Of a DNA stretch of 64,000 bases, positions 15,209 through 24,193 are shown one piece after another. Position numbers and translations under genes: made by a program. Origin of the DNA: JAUASW01 sp036880965 (lineage in GTDB: Bacteria; Pseudomonadota; Gammaproteobacteria; Burkholderiales; Burkholderiaceae_C); contig NZ_JBAJMV010000005.1 in NCBI RefSeq assembly GCF_036880965.1, forward strand, positions 62,001 to 126,000. The letters are read 5' to 3'. Positions within the stretch are counted from its first letter, which is position 1, and every line of letters starts with the position of its first letter. The notes beneath the pieces were generated by a model, which was given only the letters and a program-made list of their open reading frames with translations, was not told the DNA's origin and ran no database searches.

Positions 15209-17530
15209 TCAGGCTGCTGGGGTAAGGACTGTCAACGCATCCAGCACGGCTTGCGCTGTAGCCGGCGCACGCAGAGCCGGGTCGCAATACCTGCCGCCGC
15301 AGCTCGCCACCGCATCCTTGATCGCCATCAGCACCGAGAAGGGCAGCAAGAGTGGCGGCTCGCCCAGGGCCTTGGAGCGGTGGATGCTGTCGGCATGGTT
15401 CGGGTGGTCGAACAGTGCGACACGGAAGTCGGGCGGGCTGTCGTTGGCTGTAGGAATCTTGTAGGTGCTCGGCGCGTGGGTGCTGAGCGCGCCGGTCCTG
15501 GGATGCCAAACCAACTCTTCCATGGTCAGCCAGCCCATGCCCTGCACGAAGGCGCCCTCGACCTGGCCGATGTCCAGCGCCGGGTTCAGCGACTGGCCGG
15601 CGTCATGCAGCACGTCGGCACGCACGACCCGGCTCTCTCCCGTCAACGTGTCCACCAGCACTTCGGCCACGGCGGCGCCCCAGGCGTAGTAGTAGAAGGG
15701 GTGGCCCTTCAGCTTGGCGCGGTCCCAGTGCAGGCCGGGCGTGGCGTAGAAGCCATCGCTCCAGAGCTGGATGCGCTGCAGGTAGGCCTTGCTCACCAGT
15801 TCGTTGAAGCTGATGGCACTGCCGCCGCCATGCACCTGGCCGCCGCTGAACTGCAGCTCTGCCAATGGACAGTCCAGCAGCTGCGCTGCCAGCTCGGCCA
15901 GACGCAGCTTGATCTTGCGCGCCGCGTCTTGCGCGGCTCGGCCGTTGAGGTCCGTTCCCGTGGAAGCCGCTGTGGCCGATGTGTTGGCAACCTTGCTCGT
16001 GTCTGTGGCCGAGCAGCGCACCTGCTCGAAGGCGATGCCCAGCTCATGCGCCACCACCTGGGCCACTTTGGTGTTGAGGCCCTGGCCCATCTCGGTGCCG
16101 CCGTGATTCACCAGCACCGAGCCATCGGTGTAGACATGCACGAGGGCGCCGGCCTGGTTCAGGTGCACCACGTTGAACGAGATGCCGAACTTCACCGGCG
16201 TGAGCGCCAGGCCCTTCTTCAAGACCGGGCTTGTCGCATTGAAGGCAGCGATCTCGGCGCGACGGGCGTGGTAGTCGCTGCTGGCGATCAACTGATCGGT
16301 CAGCGGCTGCGCCAGGATGTCTTCGACCTGCTGGCCATAAGGCGCCACATCGCGGCCACCCTCGGCGCTGTAGAAGTTGCGCTGGCGCACGAGCAGGGGG
16401 TCCAGCCCGAGTCGGCGCGCCACGGAGTCCATGATCATCTCGATGGCCAGTGCACCCTGCGGCCCGCCGAAGCCGCGGAAGGCGGTGTTGCTCTGCGTGT
16501 TCGTCTTGGCGCAGAAGCCGTGCAGCGAGACATTGGGCAGCCAGTAAGCATTGTCGAAATGGCACAGCGCGCGCGCCATCACCGGCGCCGACAGGTCGGC
16601 CGAATGGCCGGCGTTGGAAATCAGATCGACCTCCGCGCCAAGAATGCGGCCTTCGTCGTCGTAGCCCACCTCCCAGCTGTAGTCGAAGCCGTGGCGGCGG
16701 CCGGTGATCATGAAGTCGTCATCGCGGTCCAGCCGCAGCTTCACCGGGCGGCGGAGCCGCATCGCGGCGATGGCCGCCACGCAGGCGAACAGGGCCGACT
16801 GCGATTCCTTGCCGCCGAAGCCGCCACCCATGCGCCGGCACTGCACCTGCACCTGATGCGCCTGCCAATGCAGCGCGTGCGCGATGAGCTGCTGCATTTC
16901 GCTCGGATGCTGGGTCGAGCAATGAACCAGCAGTGCCTGGCCGTCCTGTGGCAGGGCATAGCTGATCTGGCCCTCCAGATAGAACTGCTCCTGGCCACCG
17001 ACCGCCCATTCGCCTTGCAGGCGGTGCGGCGCCGTGGCAATCGCAGCCTCGGCATCGCCGCGGTTCAGGTGCATCGGCGGCAGCACGTACTGCCCGAGTG
17101 CGTGCGCTGTCCTGGCGGTCAGAACCGGCTCCAGCGCCTCGTACCTGATGGCCGACCTGGCGAGGCTCGCTGCACGCCGCGCCAACTCGCGGTCGGTCGC
17201 GACGATGGCGAACACCGGCTGGCCGAGGTAGCGCAGGTCGCCATCGGCGAGGATGGGGTCGTCATGGATCAGGGGGCCGCAGTTGTTCTCGCCCGCGATG
17301 TCTTCGGCCGTCAGCACGGCAACCACGCCGGGCTGCTGCTTCAACAGCTCGATGTCGATGCCCAGCAGCTTGCCGTGAGCGACGGGCGAGAGGCCCAGCG
17401 CCGCATGCAAAGTGCCTTGCGCTTCGGCGATGTCATCGGTGTAGCTGGCCTGCCCACTGACATGCAGGGCCGCGGATTCGTGGGCCTGGCTGCGGCCCAC
17501 CACTTGCGGGAGATCGATCGGCTTGTTCAT
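15209..17530 (-). CDS. xdhB: Xanthine dehydrogenase, molybdenum-binding subunit
   Basis: The protein has 773 residues, normal for the bacterial large subunit. Molybdopterin contacts are visible in GGGFGGKES (about 260) and FRGFGGPQG (about 350). The catalytic Glu occurs in KALGEPPLLLP near the C-terminus. The subunit oxidises hypoxanthine and xanthine to urate with the FAD/2Fe-2S subunit. Its ATG overlaps the xdhA stop by 4 bp (17527-17530), a translational coupling arrangement. The usual third gene xdhC (cofactor-insertion chaperone) is not next: the following gene is an esterase. Confidence 0.96.
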   Translation of the reverse strand: MNKPIDLPQVVGRSQAHESAALHVSGQASYTDDIAEAQGTLHAALGLSPVAHGKLLGIDIELLKQQPGVVAVLTAEDIAGENNCGPLIHDDPILADGDLRYLGQPVFAIVATDRELARRAASLARSAIRYEALEPVLTARTAHALGQYVLPPMHLNRGDAEAAIATAPHRLQGEWAVGGQEQFYLEGQISYALPQDGQALLVHCSTQHPSEMQQLIAHALHWQAHQVQVQCRRMGGGFGGKESQSALFACVAAIAAMRLRRPVKLRLDRDDDFMITGRRHGFDYSWEVGYDDEGRILGAEVDLISNAGHSADLSAPVMARALCHFDNAYWLPNVSLHGFCAKTNTQSNTAFRGFGGPQGALAIEMIMDSVARRLGLDPLLVRQRNFYSAEGGRDVAPYGQQVEDILAQPLTDQLIASSDYHARRAEIAAFNATSPVLKKGLALTPVKFGISFNVVHLNQAGALVHVYTDGSVLVNHGGTEMGQGLNTKVAQVVAHELGIAFEQVRCSATDTSKVANTSATAASTGTDLNGRAAQDAARKIKLRLAELAAQLLDCPLAELQFSGGQVHGGGSAISFNELVSKAYLQRIQLWSDGFYATPGLHWDRAKLKGHPFYYYAWGAAVAEVLVDTLTGESRVVRADVLHDAGQSLNPALDIGQVEGAFVQGMGWLTMEELVWHPRTGALSTHAPSTYKIPTANDSPPDFRVALFDHPNHADSIHRSKALGEPPLLLPFSVLMAIKDAVASCGGRYCDPALRAPATAQAVLDALTVLTPAA

Positions 17531-19065
17531 GCCGGGCTCCGATCAAACGAAACGGCCTGCCAGACGCTGGCATGTCTTGGCGCCAGTGCCAGCTCGGGCC
17601 GGGTCTCCAGCCAGAGCCGCTGGAACAGGTTTTGCGCCACCTTCATGCGATAGGCCGCGCTGGCGCGCATGTCGGAGAGTGGGGTGAAGTCGCGCGTCAA
17701 TGCTGCAGCGGCCGCGCGCGCCGTGGCTTCGCTCCAGGCCTGGCCGACAACCGCGCATTCGGCCTGCGCCGCGCGCCGCACCGTGGCCGCCATGCCGCCA
17801 AAGGCGAAGCGGGCCGCATGCACCTCACGGGTGGCCGGATCAACCGTGAGTGACAGACCGGCGCAGACGGCCGAGATGTCGCTGTCGTAGCGCTTGGCGA
17901 TCTTGTAGCCGCGCACTGTCGTGTGGGCATCGGGCAGCGGCAGATGGATGGCTTCGAGGAATTCGCCCGGCTGCAGCGCGTTCTTCATGTAGTCGAGATA
18001 GAAGTCCTCCAGCAGCAGGGCGCGTTGCTGTTCCCCCTTGCGCAGGATCACCTTGGCGCCCAGGGCCATCAAGGCCGGCGCTGCGTCCCCGATGGGAGAG
18101 CCGTTGGCAACGTTGCCGCCCAGCGTCCCGGCCTGGCGCACCGGCGGTGAGGCAAAGCGCAGCCACAGCTCGCGGTAGGCCGGTATGGCCTCGGTGATGG
18201 CTGACCAGCCTTCTTCCAGCGTTGCAGCGGCACCTATCCACAGACCCGGCCGATCGTCGAAGGGTTCGGGCCGGATCGCCCGCAACTCTGCAACAGCGCC
18301 GACATGGATCAGGTCGCCGACATCGCGGAACTGCTTGTTCACCCAGAGGCCTATATCGGTTGAACCGGCGAGCAAGCGCGCCTGCGGCTTGGCTTCACGC
18401 AAGGCGGCCAGTCCGGCGATGGTGCGTGGCGCATCGAAGCTGTCGATGCGACCAGCAAAGGCCGGGTTCGGCGCTTCATAGTGGAGGCCAGGGCTGGCCT
18501 GCAGCGACTTCAGCGCAGTCGCAATCGGCGCTCGCTGCAGATGCCGGGCCGGCAGCTCGAACATGCGCTCACCGGCATCGAGGATGGGCCGGTAGCCGGT
18601 GCAACGGCAGAGGTTGCCGGCCAGGTCGTCGGCCAGCTCCTGGCGGCTGGGGCGGGTGCCGGCTTCACCGTGGCGTTCGTAGCAGGCCTGCAGCGTCATC
18701 ACGAAGCCGGGCGTGCAGAAGCCGCATTGCGAGCCGTGGCACTCCACCAGGGCCTGCTGCACCGGGCTCAGGTTCTCGGGGCCGCCCAGGTCTTCGACCG
18801 TCAGGAGTGCCTTGCCATCCAGCGTGGGCAGGAACTGTGTGCAGGCATTGACGTTGGAGAGCTGCAGCTCGCCCTGGGCGTCCAGTTCGCCAACCAGCAC
18901 CGTGCAGGCGCCGCAGTCGCCCTCGGCGCAGCCTTCCTTGGTGCCGGTGCAATGGGCATGGTCGCGCAGGTACTGCAGCACCGTGGTGGTGGTTGGCAGG
19001 CTTGCCACCGACTGGATGGCGCCGCGATGGAAGAAGTGGATCGCGCGAGGCTCAACAGAATTCAT
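17527..19065 (-). CDS. xdhA: Xanthine dehydrogenase, FAD and 2Fe-2S subunit
   Basis: The protein has 512 residues. The N-terminal plant-type 2Fe-2S domain has Cys46, Cys51, Cys54 (GCAEGDCGACTV) and Cys75. A second 2Fe-2S domain has QCGFCTPGF and CRCTGY. An FAD-binding domain (about 200-400) has LLAGSTDIGLWV and GGNVANGSPIGD, and a CO-dehydrogenase flavoprotein C-terminal domain follows. It passes electrons from the Mo subunit to NAD. It is divergent from a LysR gene across a 71-bp gap, so LysR control by a purine is likely. Confidence 0.96.
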   Translation of the reverse strand: MNSVEPRAIHFFHRGAIQSVASLPTTTTVLQYLRDHAHCTGTKEGCAEGDCGACTVLVGELDAQGELQLSNVNACTQFLPTLDGKALLTVEDLGGPENLSPVQQALVECHGSQCGFCTPGFVMTLQACYERHGEAGTRPSRQELADDLAGNLCRCTGYRPILDAGERMFELPARHLQRAPIATALKSLQASPGLHYEAPNPAFAGRIDSFDAPRTIAGLAALREAKPQARLLAGSTDIGLWVNKQFRDVGDLIHVGAVAELRAIRPEPFDDRPGLWIGAAATLEEGWSAITEAIPAYRELWLRFASPPVRQAGTLGGNVANGSPIGDAAPALMALGAKVILRKGEQQRALLLEDFYLDYMKNALQPGEFLEAIHLPLPDAHTTVRGYKIAKRYDSDISAVCAGLSLTVDPATREVHAARFAFGGMAATVRRAAQAECAVVGQAWSEATARAAAAALTRDFTPLSDMRASAAYRMKVAQNLFQRLWLETRPELALAPRHASVWQAVSFDRSPA

Positions 19066-19101
19066 CGCGCGACCTTAACGCCAAGCGCAAGCTCTGGCTA
19101 T

Positions 19102-19118
19102 ACCATCTCGATCATGGT
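19102..19118. promoter_or_regulatory. Candidate LysR-type operator in the xdhA/lysR divergent promoter
   Basis: An interrupted inverted repeat ACCAT-N7-ATGGT lies in the 71-bp intergenic gap between xdhA (start 19065) and the LysR gene (start 19137). LysR proteins usually bind dyads with a T-N11-A core in such divergent regions. Only one dyad is visible. Confidence 0.4.
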
Positions 19119-19136
19119 TGACATGAACGAACTGGT

Positions 19137-20114
19137 ATGAGCCTGCGCTCCGCTTTCGACAAGATCGAGCTTCAACTCGTCCGTGTCCTGCATACCGTGA
19201 TCACCGAGCGCAGCGTCTCCCGGGCCGCGATGCGACTGCACATGACCCAGCCCGCCGTCAGCGCCCAGCTGAAACGGCTGCGCGCGCTCACCGGAGACGC
19301 GCTGCTGGTGCGCAGCGGTGCTGGCATGGCGCCCACGGCCACGGCGCTGGAGCTGCTGGCGCCGGCCGAGCGACTTTTGCAGGATGCCGACGAGCTGTTC
19401 GGCGAGCGCCGCCGCAAGAGTGGCTTCGATCCTTCCACCGCCTCGCTGCGGCTGAGGGTTGCTGCGAGTGACTATCTCGACCCGCTGTTCCTGCCCGAGC
19501 TGGTAGCGCATCTGCAGCGGCTCTCACCCGGCGTGCAGCTGGACCTGCAGCCCCTTTCGGCCGCATACGACTACCGCGTCAGCCTGGCCCGGGGCGAGGT
19601 GGACCTGGTGATAGGCAACTGGCTGGAGCCACCGGCCGAGCTGCACCTGGGCCGCCTGCTCAGCGACGAGGTGGTGTGCCTGGTCAGCGAGAAACATCCG
19701 CTCGCCAAGGCCAATGGCCGCGGCCTGACGGTCGAGAAATACCTGGCCTGCCAGCACCTGGCGCCAATGCCCCTGGGCGCTGGTCTGCCCGGCGTGATCG
19801 ACCAGCACCTGGCCAGCCTCGGGCTCACGCGCCAGATTTCGGTGCGCTCGGCGTATTTCGGGCAACTGCCGCAGATGGTGGCCGACAGCCTGCTGGTGCT
19901 GACCACCGGCCGCCTGTTCTGCTCCCGCTATCTGGACCACTTGCCGGTCAAGGTCCTGCGCTGCCCGGTGGCCTTTCCGCCCATGGCTTACTACCAGCTC
20001 TGGCATGAACTGACCCACCAGTCCGTCGCGATGCGCTGGCTGCGCGAACAGGTGCGCGAAGTGGCGCGCAGCCTGGTGGCCCGTGCGCCGCTGGCCGCGC
20101 GGGTGCGCGACTGA
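19137..20114 (+). CDS. LysR family transcriptional regulator of purine catabolism
   Basis: The protein has 325 residues. The N-terminal winged helix-turn-helix includes SVSRAAMRLHMTQPAVSAQLKR (about 26-47), then the linker helix and a PBP2-type effector domain from about residue 95 (LRLRVAASDYLDPLF). It is divergent from xdhA and followed 23 bp later by guanine deaminase in the same direction. This suggests it controls both purine genes, with a purine such as xanthine or urate as coinducer (inference). Confidence 0.93.
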   Translation: MSLRSAFDKIELQLVRVLHTVITERSVSRAAMRLHMTQPAVSAQLKRLRALTGDALLVRSGAGMAPTATALELLAPAERLLQDADELFGERRRKSGFDPSTASLRLRVAASDYLDPLFLPELVAHLQRLSPGVQLDLQPLSAAYDYRVSLARGEVDLVIGNWLEPPAELHLGRLLSDEVVCLVSEKHPLAKANGRGLTVEKYLACQHLAPMPLGAGLPGVIDQHLASLGLTRQISVRSAYFGQLPQMVADSLLVLTTGRLFCSRYLDHLPVKVLRCPVAFPPMAYYQLWHELTHQSVAMRWLREQVREVARSLVARAPLAARVRD

Positions 20115-20137
20115 ACGAACATATTCTCTGGACCTCG

Positions 20138-21442
20138 ATGACCCAACAAGTTCCCGTTCAACGCCTGGCCCTGCGCGGCGACCTGCTCGACTTCATGTCC
20201 ACACCCGCCTGGGGTGCCGAGGACGACGCAGCGGTTCGCTTTCGGCCTGACCACTGGCTCCTGATCGAGAACGGCCGCATCGTCGGCGCGCAGCCCGAAG
20301 ACCCCGACCCGAGCTGGCAGCGCGAGGACCATGCGGGCCGGATGATACTGCCCGGCTTCATCGACACCCATGTGCACTGCCCGCAGCTGGACGTGATCGC
20401 CAGCTACGGCTCCGAGCTCTTGGACTGGCTGAACCGCTACACCTTCCCGGCCGAGCGCCGCTATGCCGACCCGGCCGTGGCTCAGGCAGGTGCCGAGCGA
20501 TTCCTCGATGCGCTGCTGGCCCATGGCACGACCTCGGCCGTGGTCTTTCCCACCGTGCACAAGGGTTCGGCCGAAGCGCTGTTTGAATCGGCGCGCGCGC
20601 GCGGCATGCGCCTCGTTGCTGGCAAGGTGCTGATGGATCGCCACGCGCCCGATGGCCTGCGCGACGATGTGGCGCAGGCCGAGCGGGATTGCATCGACCT
20701 GATCTCGCGCTTCCATGGCAAGGACCGCCTGGCCTATGCGGTGACGGTGCGCTTTGCACCCACCAGCACGCCCGAGCAGCTGGCGATGGCCGGCGCTCTG
20801 TGCAAGGCTGATCCCACGCTCTACATGCAGACCCATGTGGCCGAGAACCGTGCCGAAGTCGAGTGGGTGGCGAAGCTCTTTCCGCATGCACGCAGCTATC
20901 TCGACGTCTACGCCCGCGAAGGCCTGCTGCATCCACGCGCCGTGCTGGCCCATGGCATCTGGCTCGATGAGGCGGACCGTCGGGTGCTGGCCGAGACCGG
21001 CGCGCAGGTGGCGTTCTGCCCCTCATCCAACCTGTTCCTGGGCAGCGGCCTGTTCGACTGGCCGGCCGCGCGCCAGGCCGGCTTCCGGGTCAGCGCCGCG
21101 AGTGACGTGGGCGGCGGCACCTCGTTGTCGATGCAGCGCACACTGGCCGATGGCTACAAGGTGCAGGCGCTCAATGGCCAGCGCCTGTCGGCCTGGGTGG
21201 CCCTGCATGCCGCCACGCGTGGCGCGGCCGAGGCGCTGGGCCTGGGCGCAGAGATCGGCTCTTTCGATGTCGGCTCGGTGGCCGATGTCTGCGTCTGGGA
21301 CTGGGCGCAGGGCCCGGTGGCCCAAGTTCGTGATGCGCTGGCGCGCACGCCGCATGAGCGGGTGTTCGCCTGGCTCACGCTCTCGGACGAGCGCAATCTG
21401 CGCGCTGCCTATGTGGCCGGGCAGGCCAGGGTGGTTGCCTAG
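20138..21442 (+). CDS. guaD: Guanine deaminase
   Basis: The protein has 434 residues of the amidohydrolase superfamily, ATZ/TRZ-like type. The zinc motif is in FIDTHVHCPQLD (His78, His80). Further ligands lie in QTHVAEN (about 230) and the Asp in ASDVGGGTSLSM. The PQLD(x)I...SYG segment after the first zinc motif is typical of GuaD. The enzyme converts guanine to xanthine, the substrate of the adjacent xanthine dehydrogenase, so the cluster forms a guanine-to-urate path. It is likely co-transcribed with the LysR gene (23-bp gap). Confidence 0.95.
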   Translation: MTQQVPVQRLALRGDLLDFMSTPAWGAEDDAAVRFRPDHWLLIENGRIVGAQPEDPDPSWQREDHAGRMILPGFIDTHVHCPQLDVIASYGSELLDWLNRYTFPAERRYADPAVAQAGAERFLDALLAHGTTSAVVFPTVHKGSAEALFESARARGMRLVAGKVLMDRHAPDGLRDDVAQAERDCIDLISRFHGKDRLAYAVTVRFAPTSTPEQLAMAGALCKADPTLYMQTHVAENRAEVEWVAKLFPHARSYLDVYAREGLLHPRAVLAHGIWLDEADRRVLAETGAQVAFCPSSNLFLGSGLFDWPAARQAGFRVSAASDVGGGTSLSMQRTLADGYKVQALNGQRLSAWVALHAATRGAAEALGLGAEIGSFDVGSVADVCVWDWAQGPVAQVRDALARTPHERVFAWLTLSDERNLRAAYVAGQARVVA

Positions 21443-21509
21443 AAGAGGTCCAGGCTGCCGGTGCTGATCTTCCTCAGCGAGGGGGCTGGCCGGCAGCGGC
21501 CGGTGGGCT

Positions 21510-21896
21510 TCAGGTCTGCTGGGCTCGACGGTCTTTCAGCACCCGATCCACCTCTGCGGCGAGACCCATCGGGCTGAATGGCTTGACCAGAAAGGCGTCC
21601 ACGCCGGCAGTCAGGGCCGCCTCGCGGTCTGCGCTCTGCGCACGGGCGGTCAGCATGATGATGCCGGTCTGGCTCAGCTGTGGATCGGCACGCAACTGCT
21701 TGGTGAGTTCCAGGCCGTTCATGTCGCCCGGCATCATCATGTCCACGATCATCAGGTCGGGTCGGATGACGCCGGCCGACAGCAGGCCCTGCGCGCCGTT
21801 CGCGGCCTCGTGGATCTGGTGACCATCGAAATCCAGGGCCCAGCGTATCAGGCGGCGGATGTCAGAGTGGTCTTCAACGATCAGGATGGTGCTCAT
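21510..21896 (-). CDS. Stand-alone CheY-like response regulator receiver
   Basis: The protein has 128 residues, a single receiver domain with no output domain. The acidic pocket is in VEDHSD (Glu8, Asp9), the phospho-acceptor is Asp52 (IVDMMMPG), with MLTAR (Thr) and FLVKPFS (Lys). Its ATG overlaps the stop of the histidine kinase by 4 bp (21893-21896), so it is surely the cognate partner. Output must be by protein-protein interaction with something outside this operon. Confidence 0.95.
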   Translation of the reverse strand: MSTILIVEDHSDIRRLIRWALDFDGHQIHEAANGAQGLLSAGVIRPDLMIVDMMMPGDMNGLELTKQLRADPQLSQTGIIMLTARAQSADREAALTAGVDAFLVKPFSPMGLAAEVDRVLKDRRAQQT

Positions 21897-24187
21897 GGCG
21901 TGGAGAGTCGAGTATCAGGCGGCATGGTATCGGCAGTCGGCAGCCACAGGATGACCGTCGTGCCCTGCCCAGGCTGGCTTTGCAGCGCCAGCCGGCCGCC
22001 GTGCAGCTCGACGATTTCCTTCACGATGCTCATGCCGAGCCCGGTGCCAGGAATGGCGCCGGAGTCGTCGGCGCGGTAGAAGCGCTCGCTGACGCGTGCC
22101 AGCTGGTCCGGGCTCATGCCGATGCCCTGGTCCGCGACCTCGATGCCAGCCATGGGCTGGCCGTTGTGGAGCTCCAGCCGCAGTTGCAGCGACACGGTGC
22201 CGCCACCAGGAGAGTATTTGTAGGCGTTGGACAGCACGTTGCCGAGGGCCTGCTGAAGCTTGTTGCGGTCGACGCGCACCATGCAGCGCTCGGCCCGGCA
22301 GTGCAGTACCGGTGCCTCGCGCGAGGGCGGCGGGTTGAAGTCATGCACCAGGGCCGGCACGACGGTACACAGGTCCAGCGACTCGAGCACGAAGTCCTGC
22401 CCGCGGCGGGCCTCGATGCGCGCCAGGTCCAGCAGCTCGTTGATGACCGCAATCATCAAGGTGGACTGTCGGTGGATGATCTCGAGCACCTCGCGCCGGC
22501 GTGCATCGTCCATCTGCCGGTGCTGCAGGATTTCGACGAAGCCGTAGATGCTGGCCATGGGCGTGCGCAGCTCGTGCGCGGCCATGGAGAGGAACTCGCT
22601 CTTCATGCGGTCCACCTCGAAGGCGTGGCTCACGTCCCGCAAGGCCAGCACCTGGGATATGGCCTCCGACTTCCCTTCGCGCAGCCGCAGTTCCAGCACG
22701 CGGTGCGTGGGCCGCTTGATCTCGATGACGACGTGGCGGTCCTCGTCGTTGCTGTCCCGCTGCATCGCAGCGAAGCCGAGCCAGCTGATGGCGCCGTCGG
22801 TCTGCCGGCGCAGCAGGGCTTCCAGGGCCGCCTCATCGAGCCCGAGCGGGTCTACGGCGATGCCGGTCAGGCGGGCGAAGGCCGGGCTGGCATAGCTCAC
22901 GCGGCGCTGGGCGTCGAAGGACACGAAGGCGTCGGGTGTCAGCTCGAAGATGGCATTGAGCTGGGCGCCGCGCGCCTGCAGCTGGCCCACCAGGCCTCCG
23001 ATCATCTGGCTGATTGCACTGAGGTCGTCGCCCGCGCCCTCACGATGGCCTGCATCGGCGCCTGCACTGACCTGTGTCAGGCCTTCGAGCACCTGGCGCA
23101 GCGCCACCAGGGCGCGTTCACGGCTGCCCAGCTCCTCGCGCAAGCGCTGTTCCAGCAAATGCTGCTCGGTGATGTCGCGGAAGGCCATCACATGGCCGAC
23201 CGCCTGACCCTGGTCATCGTTGATCAGCGAGAGGCTGGAGTCCACCACGCGGATCTCGCCAAGGGCGTCAGCCATGCGCAGGCGCCGGCCGCTCCAGGGG
23301 CGCAGGGCGCGACCGTCGTCGAACGCCTGAGGCAGGACGTCCTGCATCAGGCGGCCCGTCAGGTGGGACAGGGGCAGTCCTATCGTCTGCTGGGCGGCCG
23401 GGTTGGCCAGCACGATGCGGCCGTCGGCGTCGAGCGTGAACACGCTGTCGGCAATGGCCCTCAGCGTGACAGCCGCCTGTGCCCGCTGCAACTGCAGGCT
23501 GGCGGCCGTGCGGCCAAGCACCTCGAAGGTGGCCCGGAACTCGGTCGGCGCATCGTCGGCCGACAGCAAGGCCTGGGTCGGGTCGCCGCTGATCAGCGCC
23601 CGCTCGAAATCCTGCACCTGGTTGAGCCGACCCAGCCAACGCACCAGCAAGAGGCGAATGAGGCCCAGGCCCGCCACCAGGCCCACGAGGCCCATGGCCA
23701 GCGTGACCAGGGTCTGCTGCCAGAGCTTGCCGGCAATGCGGTCGCTGGCGAAGCTGAGTCGCAACACGCCGTAGTCGCTGCCGCCCACGACGACCGGCAG
23801 GTTGCTGTCCAACAGCAATTCGGCCACCCGATCCTGCAGCCATGCCGGCGGTGCCGTACTGGGCACGCCTGGATTGGGCGCCTTGACGACGCCGCCGCGC
23901 AGATCGATGAAGCTCGCGCTGCTGAAGGAGGAATGCTGGACCGCCCGCTCCAGCGTGCGCTGGATGGTGTCGTAGTCGCCGATCACGGCGCTGTCCGAGA
24001 TCACCGGCAGGATCACGCTGTTGAGGGTGTCGGCGCGTTCCTGGGCCTCGGTCAGCTCGACCTGAAACTGGTAACGGTAGAACAGCGCCAGCGCAGACGC
24101 CACGAAGACCAGCAGCGTGATCGAGTAGAGCGCAAACACCCGCCCGACCAGCGAGCGGGGAAGCAGTGCCTGCAGCACCCGAGCCAC
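21893..24187 (-). CDS. Membrane sensor histidine kinase with PAS domains
   Basis: The protein has 764 residues. TM1 (about 15-38) and TM2 (about 163-187) flank a periplasmic sensor domain. A HAMP-like linker follows. The first PAS domain is about 240-350 (IADSVFTLDADGRIVLANPAA), followed by a coiled region and a second PAS about 415-520 (IFELTPDAFVSFDAQRRVSYASPAF). HisKA carries the phospho-His538 in AAHELRTPMASIYG, and the ATPase domain has NVLSNAYKYSPGGG and GTGLGMSIVKEI. Translation starts at GTG 24187, six bases after the stop of the PhnD-like gene; no in-frame ATG occurs before TM2. It overlaps the receiver gene downstream. Confidence 0.94.
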   Translation of the reverse strand: MARVLQALLPRSLVGRVFALYSITLLVFVASALALFYRYQFQVELTEAQERADTLNSVILPVISDSAVIGDYDTIQRTLERAVQHSSFSSASFIDLRGGVVKAPNPGVPSTAPPAWLQDRVAELLLDSNLPVVVGGSDYGVLRLSFASDRIAGKLWQQTLVTLAMGLVGLVAGLGLIRLLLVRWLGRLNQVQDFERALISGDPTQALLSADDAPTEFRATFEVLGRTAASLQLQRAQAAVTLRAIADSVFTLDADGRIVLANPAAQQTIGLPLSHLTGRLMQDVLPQAFDDGRALRPWSGRRLRMADALGEIRVVDSSLSLINDDQGQAVGHVMAFRDITEQHLLEQRLREELGSRERALVALRQVLEGLTQVSAGADAGHREGAGDDLSAISQMIGGLVGQLQARGAQLNAIFELTPDAFVSFDAQRRVSYASPAFARLTGIAVDPLGLDEAALEALLRRQTDGAISWLGFAAMQRDSNDEDRHVVIEIKRPTHRVLELRLREGKSEAISQVLALRDVSHAFEVDRMKSEFLSMAAHELRTPMASIYGFVEILQHRQMDDARRREVLEIIHRQSTLMIAVINELLDLARIEARRGQDFVLESLDLCTVVPALVHDFNPPPSREAPVLHCRAERCMVRVDRNKLQQALGNVLSNAYKYSPGGGTVSLQLRLELHNGQPMAGIEVADQGIGMSPDQLARVSERFYRADDSGAIPGTGLGMSIVKEIVELHGGRLALQSQPGQGTTVILWLPTADTMPPDTRLSTP

Positions 24188-24193
24188 GGCCGC

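Noticed and set aside
14972..17653. 893-codon plus-strand frame opposite xdhB
   Set aside because: Antisense to a well-conserved gene; composition only.
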